From positions 90,001-112,500 of the forward strand of contig CAUYUJ010021687.1 of NCBI GenBank assembly GCA_963575745.1: DNA of 22,500 nucleotides. Direction: 5' to 3'. This document shows, piece by piece, positions 1-6,905 of this stretch (position 1 is its first letter; each line of letters begins with the position of its first letter). The notes under the pieces were generated by a model. That model searched no databases. It worked only from the letters and a program-made list of their open reading frames with translations, and was not told the origin of the DNA. A program made the translations under genes and the position numbers. This DNA is from Prorocentrum cordatum (Eukaryota; Sar; Dinophyceae; Prorocentrales; Prorocentraceae).

Positions 1-236
1 CAGAGAGAGAATAGAGAGAAGAGAGAGAGGAGAGAGAGAGAGAGAGAGAGAGGCAGAGATAGAGGCAGAGAGAGAGAGGCACAGAGAGATGCAGAGAGAG
101 AGAGAGAGAGAGGCAGAGAGAGAGAGGCAGAGAGAGAGGCAGAGAGAGAGAGAGGCAGGGAAAGAGAGGCAGAGACAGAGAGAGGGCAGAGAGAGAGAGA
201 GAGACAGAGAGAGCAGAGACAGAGAGAGAGAGAGGC
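1..236. repeat. (GA)n purine tract with GGCAGA interruptions
   Basis: Almost every base is A or G on the plus strand. Runs of GA dinucleotides are broken at irregular spacing by GGCAGA or ACAGA words. It starts at the window edge, so the true length is unknown. No gene is supported here. Confidence 0.95.
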
Positions 237-340
237 AGCTCAGTCACACTTAAATCCAGATTCGTCCTCACCGAGTCCCACCACCAAGGGAGCGCCAGCA
301 AGGAGATGCACATATGGGGATCCCCACGCAGTGAATAATT

Positions 341-460
341 TTTTGTTTCTCTCTCTCTCTCTCCATCTCTCTTTCTCTCTCTCTCTCTCTCTCCTTCGCT
401 CTCTGTCTGTCTGTCTCTCTCTCCCTCTCTTTGTCTCTTTCTTTCTCTTCCTTTCACATT
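341..460. repeat. (CT)n pyrimidine tract
   Basis: This is an imperfect CT dinucleotide tract with TTTC and CTGT interruptions. It is the complement in composition of the GA tract at the start of the window, with about 105 bases of ordinary sequence between them, so the two could pair as arms of a large imperfect hairpin. ORFs through it read as Leu/Ser repeats and are artefacts of composition. Confidence 0.93.
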
Positions 461-802
461 CTGTGTCCTTGCGGCCTTCTGGAGTCCCCGACGTCGCCAC
501 GGCTGGATCCGCTCGAGCGTGTCTTGTGATGTGCGGCGGTGCGAAGCCCGTCCCACTGATCAAGGCACAGGTAGAAATGATGGGTCCATCATTTCTTGCC
601 TTCCCATGTGCGTTTTCCCAATCGATTTCTGGGCCCGAGGTCGCAAAAATTACGACGTCGGAGGTCTGGGGAGGCGGGAAGCACGACCTGGACCTCCGAC
701 GTCTTGGAAAAATCACGACGGCGGTTTTTCTTAATTTTCGGCCGCCGGGGCCCCTCGCAGGTTCCCGGGACCGTCAGAAAACGACTCAGGATGAAAACGA
801 AT
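461..802. other. unique GC-rich stretch, no gene seen
   Basis: Short ORFs overlap here in several frames, but none has a recognisable domain. The notable structure is a 13-bp perfect inverted repeat at 654-666 and 691-703, listed separately. Confidence 0.5.
654..703. repeat. 13-bp inverted repeat (hairpin)
   Basis: The arm GACGTCGGAGGTC at 654-666 is the exact reverse complement of 691-703, with a 24-base purine-rich loop. Each side is also flanked by a similar AAAAAT(T/C)ACGACG word, so a short direct repeat surrounds the hairpin. Its function is unknown. Confidence 0.75.
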
Positions 803-1087
803 TGGGCTACAGGGCTATTGGGCTACAGGGCTATAGGGCTGTAGGGCTATAGGGCTATAGGGCTAGGGCCATAGGGCTATAGGGCTATGTGGGCTATTCG
901 GCTATTGGGCTATAGGGTTGTTGGGCTGTAGAGCTATGGGGCTATAGGGCTACAGGGCTATAGGATCAGAGGGCTATAGAGCTAAAGGGCTAGATGGATA
1001 TAGGGATATAGGGCTATTGGGCTATAGTCCTATAGGGCTATACGGCTATAGGGCAATAGGGCTACAGGGCTATAGGGCGATAGGGCA
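803..1087 (+). repeat. GGGCTATA octamer tandem array
   Basis: There are about 30 imperfect copies of GGGCTATA, with variants such as GGGCTACA, GGGCTGTA and GGGCTATT. Because the unit is 8 bases, all three plus frames read the same peptide (Gly-Tyr-Arg-Ala-Ile-Gly-Leu-x) in rotation. A pure array puts a TAG in each frame, and the frames stay open only where a CAG-creating variant occurs. It is best read as a non-coding satellite. Confidence 0.9.
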
Positions 1088-1178
1088 CCCCCAGGCACCC
1101 CGGCACCCGGGCACCGGGCACCCAGGCACCCAGGCACCGGGCACCCGGGCACCCGGGCACCCGGGCACCCGGCCCGGC
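1085..1178 (+). repeat. GGCACCC tandem array
   Basis: This is a degenerate array of GGCACCC/GGGCACC words (GGGCACCC, AGGCACCC and CGGGCACC are seen) that starts directly where the octamer array ends. ORFs through it read as Pro/Gly/His/Thr repeats. No coding function is supported. Confidence 0.85.
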
Positions 1179-1267
1179 CGCATGGGGCCGGAATCTTGCC
1201 GAACCTCATCGAACCTTTTAATCCGCCAGGACCCTTACAGAGGCAAGCTCTGATTGGGTACTAACCC

Positions 1268-1444
1268 ATGGCAACCGCCGCTACCTTCGTCGCCGCGATC
1301 GCCGCCGTCTTCATCGCCGCCGTCGTCGACGTCCTCGGGTTCTGTTCGGGCACCCTCTGGCCATCTCGTGGGGCACGCTGGGGGATTATCAGAGGCATCC
1401 GTACGTATCCTGAGGGGCCCCGCGACTTCCCCCAGAGACTCTAA
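1268..1444 (+). CDS. doubtful 58-codon hydrophobic small ORF
   Basis: An ATG at 1268 opens 58 codons ending at TAA 1442-1444. Residues 1-25 are Ala/Val/Ile/Phe-rich, which would pass for a signal peptide or single membrane helix, and an Arg-rich tail follows. The hydrophobic run is, however, encoded by a CCG/TCG-rich semi-repeat, where such peptides arise by chance. Overlapping ORFs are open in another plus frame. No family is recognised and no promoter or splice evidence was found. Most likely it is not a gene. Confidence 0.15.
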   Translation: MATAATFVAAIAAVFIAAVVDVLGFCSGTLWPSRGARWGIIRGIRTYPEGPRDFPQRL

Positions 1445-1560
1445 CTACAGAAACTCCTTTCGTATTCCGGCCAGAAGCATCCAGAAACGATGTACATTAG
1501 CCCTGGCGGGGGGAATGATGGCGATGGTGATGTTCATGATGACGACGGTGACGATCCTAG

Positions 1561-1600
1561 CTAGAACCTAAGCGCGCGCGAAGCGCGCGCGTGGTTCTAG
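1561..1600. repeat. 40-bp near-perfect palindrome (GC-rich stem)
   Basis: The outer arms CTAGAACC (1561-1568) and GGTTCTAG (1593-1600) are exact reverse complements. The inner arms are alternating GCGCGCGC with a 3-base loop, so the whole segment folds as one stem with a small internal loop. It lies directly before the (TA)n tract. It could be a cruciform-forming site, an element end or a 3' processing structure, and the sequence alone does not decide between these. Confidence 0.85.
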
Positions 1601-1602
1601 TA

Positions 1603-1642
<40 letters not shown>

Positions 1643-1700
1643 CATATAGATAGAGAGGAGAGAGACAGAGGGAGAGAGAGTGAGAGAGGGGGCACCAAGA
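1603..1700. repeat. (TA)n followed by (GA)n tract
   Basis: About 37 bases of pure TA alternation run to 1640. A GA-rich stretch (GATAGAGAGGAGAGAG and similar) follows to about 1700. ORFs here read Tyr-Ile repeats on the minus strand and are compositional. Confidence 0.92.
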
Positions 1701-1930
1701 ACACTGGCCACGGCAGACAAGATCCAGTCAGCAGCGGCGCAATTGAGATGGGGCAAGGTGGAGGGCGGGGTGGCGTTCGGTGCTGTGGAGCTGTCGGAGC
1801 GCGGAGGAGCACAGACTTGAAAATGGAATTGCATCGGGCCCGGCCCAGCACGGCAGGAGAATGTCCGTCTGGCCTGGCACGGCACCGACAGGGAATTCAT
1901 GTAAAACGACGCGAAGATCGGGACAACATC

Positions 1931-2061
1931 GGATCGGGATAACTCGAAATCTCTGAGAATCGGCGGGTTCGGAGAATGTATTGGGCGCCGCGGCCGCTCC
2001 AGAGCGTTCCGGAACGTTCTGAGAGCGCTCCGGAACGCTCTGGAGCGATTTATCCCGATCC
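1931..2061. repeat. nested inverted repeats (fold-back element candidate)
   Basis: An outer pair, GGATCGGGATAA at 1931-1942 and its exact reverse complement at 2050-2061, encloses a 53-bp inner hairpin. The inner 19-base arms (1995-2013 and 2029-2047) are perfectly complementary. Within the inner part, CGTTCCGGAACG is itself a perfect 12-bp palindrome, and a second TCCGGA palindrome follows, so at least three levels of symmetry are stacked. No ORF or target-site duplication is clear. Confidence 0.75.
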
Positions 2062-2946
2062 TAGCCCTGTTTTATCATGCGGGGAGGGGGAGCGGCAAGT
2101 TTCATGTGAAAACCGATCGACGTCATATACCGGGGGTCTGCAAGGCACTTCTCGCGGCGAGCGGCATCGGAAGCGGCCCCGGCCGCATAACAGCAGACCG
2201 ATTTGTTGACCAAAGCTGTAATGAGCACTCAAGAGCAGGATTCGCTTTTGAGGGCAGTCAATCGGCCACGCGGCAGGGACACGACAGCCTGCACCACATA
2301 ATTCGGAATTGTTTTACGGTGCCCTCATTCTACACGCAATTGCGCTGGAGTGGTGCCCGCCTCCGAGGCGACTTGTGGGGAAACCCAATAGCACGTTCCA
2401 AGTGTCACGGAGGCGGTGGGGAGAGCTGGTGTATGAGAGAGAGAGAGCGGCGCTCATGCTATCGAGATCCGCACGGAAATTCGAAGCATGATGCATGTTG
2501 GAGGATTGTCGAGCAGTCGATGTGCAGAACTATGTGAGACACAGTGGCGTACTCGAAGGCAAGATCGGCGAGTTGTCGGACAATAGGAGTGGGAGCGGCA
2601 GTGGGGTCAGAGGGCTCTCAAGGTGCGTTCGCGCAGCTGGGTACCAAACAGCGACCGATCGGTTCGTCGGCGGCACCGCTCGGCGATGGCCGGCAGCCCC
2701 GACTCCATCATAATAGTTGGAAAGGGCAGCGGGGTGAGCGGGGAGAGAACAGAGGCCCTGGGGTAGCCAGGTGGCCGACAAAGATAGGGTAGCAGTGGTG
2801 GCGGCATGACGGAGGAGGAGTTGCTGGTGGCGCCCAGCATCCCCAGCCGTCGGGCGCCTGCGAGGGCGCACGTCGAGAGTGCAGGAGCCGCCGCGACAGC
2901 TTGCACCACACGGTGGGGAGCTGTGTGGCGGCATCCCCAATCTCAG
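2062..2946. other. GC-rich non-coding stretch, first copy of an old duplication
   Basis: Short overlapping ORFs occur, but none is recognisable. The part at about 2225-2530 is repeated in diverged form at about 3150-3365; shared words include CACGGAGGCGGTG, GAGAGCGGCGCT and GCGATGTGCA/TCGATGTGCA. The part near 2705-2850 resembles 5880-5995 and 3420-3485 (GGTAGC, GGCAACATGGC and GAGGA words in the same order). This suggests an old dispersed repeat rather than a gene. Confidence 0.45.
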
Positions 2947-3097
2947 CGAGCGAAGAACGGTAGAAAGTACACTTTTTCGCTGTCGGGGGCGCCTGTCTTA
3001 TACCCCTACGGTGACACGTAAGGGTAAAACTTTCCAGCCGCCCTGGGACGGGCGCGACCGACGGCGAAACAGTTTATGTTATACCGTTCTTCGCCCG
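2947..3097. mobile_element. MITE-like element with 43-bp terminal inverted repeats
   Basis: The left terminus (2950-2992) and the reverse complement of the right terminus (3052-3094) agree at 35 of 43 positions with no gap. The first 13 bases, GCGAAGAACGGTA, are identical. A few more outward bases (CG(A/G)G) also match, giving outer limits of about 2947 and 3097. The interior adds a 10-base hairpin, TACCCCTACG against CGTAAGGGTA (3001-3026). There is no ORF inside. No clean adjacent target duplication was found: CAATCT occurs on both sides but is set back a few bases. It looks like a small non-autonomous DNA transposon. Confidence 0.65.
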
Positions 3098-3554
3098 TTA
3101 ACAATCTGCATGCACGTGCGCCGAGGTGGTGCGCAGAGTCGACTGCAGTGCCAGCTGTGGGGGTACCCCAAAGCACGCTCCAAACGTCACGGAGGCGGTG
3201 CGGGGCAGAGCTCGTGCGTGAGAGCGGCGCTGCTCGCGCGGTAGTCCACAGGGCAGTTCAGCATCTGATGCGCAACGAAGGTTTTTTGTTGAACAAGCGA
3301 TGTGCAAACAATAAATGTATGGGGCGCTCTTCAGCTGGATTCGCCAATGAGGGCAATCCAGTTAGTTGGGTGGAAGCCAGCAGAGAACTCAACGTGTGAT
3401 GTGGCAACTGAGCGGAAGGGGATGAGCTGGAAGGCACAGGAACAACAGGGTGGCAACATGGCAGAGGAAGACGACTGGGCAGCAAACGGTGGAGACAGAA
3501 CGAAAGGAGGACAACCCATGGGACTGCGACGACTCTAGCGAAAGCGATGTGAGT
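3098..3554. other. non-coding stretch, second copy of an old duplication
   Basis: This holds the diverged second copy of the segment at 2225-2530, with the word order partly rotated (the GATTCGC...GAGGGCAATC part follows rather than precedes). Several short ORFs overlap without recognisable domains. No RNA gene was seen. Confidence 0.4.
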
Positions 3555-3885
3555 CTATGGATGGCGTGGCCCCCCCAAGCAAAACCCTGTCAGAACACTG
3601 GTTTGCTGGGCATATCTCCGGTGCACCCCTACAGGTTCCCAAGGGTTTTGGCCTACTCAGAAATACCGCAGTGGCATGGCACGCCCAAGCCAAATCCTGA
3701 CAAGGCGTCTGGGGATTGGGCCTGACGTGCCCACTCTGAGAGACCATGGATCGCCTGGCAGACCCAAGCCCCAAGCCAAACCCAGCCGAAACACCAGTGA
3801 GCTGGGCAGCTAACAGGTGCTTCTCTGAGACAGCCGTGGATTTGGAGCTGACGTGCCTTCCAAGAGAGACCGACCAGGGGCCGTG
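3555..3885. repeat. degenerate tandem repeats of roughly 100-110 bp
   Basis: Three loose copies share the word order ATGGATCGC/GGCATGGC, CCCAAGC(C)AAA(A/T)CC, CTG(G)GCA and TGACGTGCC...GAGAGACC, starting near 3557, 3671 and 3747. Divergence is high, and long ORFs on the minus strand cross them. I see no family match. The call rests on word matching by eye. Confidence 0.4.
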
Positions 3886-4011
3886 CGAACCCAGCGACGA
3901 TCTCGACCCCCATGCCGCATGTTCTGCCAGAGGGACGCGGTGAGAGCACGAAGAGTGGATGAAATGCAAAGCTGCGACGCAAATGGAAAGGCCCATCTGA
4001 AATTGAGGGAC

Positions 4012-4174
4012 GAGTGAGCCAGGGCTGGACCTAAACGGTGTTTTTGGTGATTTCGTGGGCCGTTTTCGTTTCGGCTTCGTTTTTGCGGTACAGGCTGATT
4101 CGAGACAACAGCGAGGGAACACGAGAACAACACGAACACGAACAACACCGTTTAGCTTCAGCCCTGGAGTGAGC
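4012..4174. mobile_element. hAT-type MITE with 8-bp target site duplication
   Basis: A 147-bp element (4020-4166) is flanked by perfect 8-bp direct repeats GAGTGAGC at 4012-4019 and 4167-4174. Its termini are inverted: the first 30 bases and the reverse complement of the last 30 agree at 26 positions, beginning CAGGGCTG and sharing CTAAACGGTGTT. An 8-bp duplication and termini starting CAGGG are known hallmarks of the hAT transposon superfamily. There is no transposase ORF, so the element is non-autonomous. The intact duplication suggests a fairly recent insertion. Confidence 0.9.
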
Positions 4175-4478
4175 ATCGGATCGGCATAGATCCCTACTCG
4201 GGGGCGGAAAAGAGGGGGGTGATGACTAGGGGGGGGATTTGGCGTGGGCCATGATATTTCACCAGATTTCATGGCGCCCCTTCTTATTTCGTTACGTCCC
4301 TGGCCCCCCCGCTGGGCCGCGCACGTGTCGCCAGTCATGATTTGCACCCCCTCCACTTGGACACCCCCCTCTTGGCCGCTCCCGACCTACGCAGGACTCC
4401 CAATAACGCCGACGCTCTGGAGCCCTCGCGCACTGGCGGTGCGCTGGTGGTCGGCCTCGGTGTCGGGCAGGAGGCTGT

Positions 4479-4524
4479 TTCGGCCCATAGGCTGTCCCGC
4501 GGACGTGGCCGAAGTTCGCGGGAC
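4479..4524. other. two interleaved perfect stems (pseudoknot or alternative hairpins)
   Basis: TTCGGCC (4479-4485) pairs with GGCCGAA (4507-4513), and GTCCCGCG (4494-4501) pairs with CGCGGGAC (4517-4524). The order a-b-a'-b' means the two stems interlock. As an H-type pseudoknot the last loop (3 bases across a 7-bp stem) is short, so two mutually exclusive hairpins are also possible. No gene context explains it. Confidence 0.6.
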
Positions 4525-4686
4525 CAATCCCGCTTCTAAACATTGTTAGAAACCTAGTGCCGTAAAAAGCACATGTATTTTTCCACACATAGAATTATTT
4601 CAATCTAGCCAGGGTTGGCGTCACCAAGGGCGGCGTCCAGAGAACTCTCGGCGGGGTGGCCATCTGCCCCAGACTGGGAGGATACG

Positions 4687-4719
4687 AGCTCATGAGCTTG
4701 CGCATCATCAAAGATGCGC
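4687..4719. other. palindrome plus 7-bp hairpin
   Basis: AGCTCATGAGCT (4687-4698) is a perfect 12-bp palindrome. One base later GCGCATC (4700-4706) pairs with GATGCGC (4713-4719) around a 6-base loop. Their role is unknown. Confidence 0.65.
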
Positions 4720-5039
4720 GGTCCCGGGGAATGTAGGCAGAACTAACGGATCAGAGTCCACAGTCGTGGATTTTGGAGGGGAATGCGCGGGACCATGGGG
4801 GGGGAACGGGAGCGCGAGAGCGAGAGAGGGAGAGAGAGGGCAGCAAGGGGAGACAGCAAAAGGAGCGACAGCAATGATACGAGACGGCATAACGATTGAT
4901 CTTACAGACGTGGAACAATCTCTCAAAAGCGATAGGCGTGCAGTATTGCTGTGATGATGAAGGCGCATTGCAGACGTCTGCAGCCGTGGACCTGAAATGG
5001 GAACTCTTGAGGGACCGCGGGGCAAATCGAGAGGGGAAG

Positions 5040-5211
5040 AGCGATAGAAAGAGAAAGGGAACGCGAGAGAGAGAGAGAGAGATGGAGACAGAGAGAGAGA
5101 GACAAAACAAAACAATGAGAGAAAGAGAGGGAGGGAGGGAGGGAGAGAGAGAGAGAGAGGGAGGGGGAGAGAGAGAGAGAGAGAGAGCGAGAAAAGAGAG
5201 AGAGAGAGAGA
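5040..5211. repeat. (GA)n purine tract
   Basis: This is a GA-rich tract with GGGA and ACAAAAC interruptions. Both strands are open in several frames (Glu-Arg on plus, Ser-Leu on minus) purely from composition. Confidence 0.93.
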
Positions 5212-5360
5212 GCGATTGTGAAAGAGAACGAAGCCGTGGAGGAGCGCGACTCGAGAGGGAACACAAAACGACGAGACGAGACACCGACGGCCCACGAAGA
5301 AGCGAGGGCTCCGCAATGCGTGGGTTGGGGACCGACAGGTCCAAATTCTTGCCCAAAAGC
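5212..5360 (+). repeat. 149-bp direct repeat, copy 1
   Basis: This segment recurs at 5659-5807 with a constant offset of 447 bases. I count 5 substitutions and no indels over 149 bases. It follows a GA tract and is followed by the (CTC)n block, so the pair brackets the block. Short ORFs in it are not recognised. Confidence 0.9.
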
Positions 5361-5630
5361 CTCCTCCTCCTCCTCCTCCGCCTCCGCCTCCTCCTGCTCC
5401 TCCTCCTCCCCTCCTCCCTCCTCCTCCCTCCTCCTCCCTCCTCCTCCTCCTCCTCCTCCTCCTCCTCCTCCTCCTATCCTCCTCTCCCCCTCCTCCTCCT
5501 CCTCCTCCTCCTCCTCCTATCCTCCTCCTCCCCCTCCTCCGTGCGGACCTTGCTCCTCCTCCTCCTCCTTTTCCTTTTCCTCCTCCTCCTCCTTCTCCTC
5601 CTCCTCCTCCTCCGCCTCCTCCTCCTCCAG
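5361..5630. repeat. (CTC)n trinucleotide array
   Basis: About 270 bases are almost wholly C and T on the plus strand, mainly CTC, with CCC, CTAT and TTTTCC interruptions and one GC-rich break at 5539-5551. ORFs read poly-Ser, poly-Pro or poly-Leu on plus and Gly/Arg/Glu on minus. Such a mirror-symmetric pyrimidine tract is prone to triplex (H-DNA) folding. Confidence 0.95.
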
Positions 5631-5658
5631 AGAGAGAGAGAAAAGAGAGAGAGAGAGA

Positions 5659-5807
5659 GCGATTGCGAAAGGGAACGAAGCCGCGGAGGAGCGCGACTCG
5701 AGAGGGAACACAAAACGACGAGCCGAGACACCGACGGCCCACGAAGAAGCGAGGGCTCCGCAATGCGTGGGATGGGGACCGACAGGTCCAAATTCTTGCC
5801 CAAAAGC
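5659..5807 (+). repeat. 149-bp direct repeat, copy 2
   Basis: This is the second copy of 5212-5360, about 97 percent identical, again preceded by a GA tract (5631-5658). It differs in what follows: unique sequence rather than the CTC block. Block expansion between two copies, or a duplication that included the tract edge, would explain the arrangement. Confidence 0.9.
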
Positions 5808-6126
5808 GAGGAGTAGCGGTCGGTGCCGCCAGATCTGGGCAGGGAAGCTTCCCGAGGCCTGGCCTGTCCACCAGTTGGTGGGGGTAGCTGGATGAGCTGG
5901 AAGAGAGCAATAGAACATGGGTAACATGATGGCCGAGGAGGACGGGGTAGCAGCGGTGGAGGCAGGATGTAAGAAGGATTGCTGGTGTCGCCCCAGCTCC
6001 CTAACCGTAGGGGAGCAGGTGGGGGTGTCCATCGAAAAAGCAGATGCGCATTCTCTTACCGGCGCCCCGTGCATCTCTCATAACAGTCACACCCCCACAG
6101 GTTGCGGGAAACCTTTGACCAGGGGG
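5808..6126. other. unique stretch, no gene recognised
   Basis: It contains a GGGAAGCTTCCC palindrome (5839-5850) and, at about 5880-5995, a segment resembling 2705-2850 and 3420-3485 (GATGAGCTGGAAG, GGTAACATGATGGC and similar words). No coding domain is seen. Confidence 0.4.
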
Positions 6127-6680
6127 GGGAGTAGGGGGGAGGGGGAGGCGGATGAGGAGGAGGAGGAGGATGAGGAGGCGGAAGAGGAGGAGGAGGAGGA
6201 GGAGGAGCAGGAGGAGGAGGAGGAGGAGGAGTAGGAGGTGGAAGAGGAGGAGGACGCGGAGGAGGACGGGGAGAGGGGGGGAGGGATTTGAGCTGCCTTG
6301 CGTGTGTGTGTGTGTGTGTGTGAATGTGTGTGTGTGTGTGTCACATACCTCGCTCGGCCTGAGAAGGAGGAATGAATGAGAGTACTGGCAGCAGGGGGTG
6401 GAGGGGGAGGAGGGGGAAGAGGAGGAGGGGTTAGGGGACGAGCACGAGGACATAGCAGGAGCAGGATGCGGAGGTGGAGGTGGGGGAGGGGGTGGGTGTG
6501 GATGTGGTTGTGCAGGAGGTGGAGGTGGAGGAGGCAGAACGCGTGATGTGGATATCCGTGGGGAGCGGGAATAGGCGGACGATGATGAGAGTGAGGAGCG
6601 AGATGAGGAGGAGCATGACGGCGGGGAGGTAGGAAAGAGGGACGGCCGGCGAGGTGGAGGGGCACAAGCCTCGAGGGGGC
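6127..6680. repeat. (GAG)n / (GT)n / GGAGG-rich array block
   Basis: GAG trinucleotides run from about 6145 to 6290, then (GT)n from 6302 to 6341 with one AA interruption. A purine-rich GGAGG/GGTGG region follows to about 6680, including GGTGGAGGTGG words with potential for G-quadruplexes. ORFs through it are Glu, Arg or Ser/Pro repeats and are not credible genes. Confidence 0.9.
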
Positions 6681-6762
6681 ACAATTGCAGGAGGTTGGGC
6701 CCGCGGACTCCACTGATTGCTCCACGGGGCCTCCCGAGGCGCAGCCGAGCTGTTCAGCCTAT

Positions 6763-6905
6763 ATACATATAAATATGCAGATAGGTATATAGATGTATGT
6801 ATATGTATATATGTATATACACCACCATAACACCAACATATACACATGTATGTATACATACGTGTATAGGTATGTGTGTATGTATGCGTGCATATACTTA
6901 TATAT
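6763..6905. repeat. TATG/TATA microsatellite
   Basis: This is an AT-rich stretch of interleaved TATA, TATG and CATA words with partial inverted symmetry (for example ATGTATACAT). It forms a sharp composition boundary with the GC-rich sequence after 6905. Confidence 0.85.

Larger units (their letters stand above)
4175..4720. other. unique stretch with hairpins, no gene recognised
   Basis: ORFs overlap on both strands without any recognised domain. Hairpins occur at 4479-4524, at 4534-4551 (TTCTAA/TTAGAA) and at 4687-4719. AT content rises around 4530-4610. Confidence 0.45.

Noticed and set aside
2930-3110. CAATCT on both sides as target duplication of the 2947-3097 element
   Set aside because: The copies are set back by different distances from the inverted termini, so they are not adjacent duplications and may be coincidence.
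4896-5816. 306-codon plus-strand ORF
   Set aside because: Its length comes from Glu-Arg and poly-Leu/Ser stretches encoded by simple repeats. It includes the duplicated 149-bp segment twice, and no domain is visible.
4708-5910. Long minus-strand ORF of 400 codons
   Set aside because: It is open only because it runs through the (CTC)n and (GA)n tracts, giving Gly/Arg and Ser/Leu repeats. Other frames are open over the same tract.
6001-6725. Overlapping Pro/Ser/His-rich minus-strand ORFs
   Set aside because: They are translations of GAG, GT and GGTGG repeats. Several frames are equally open.
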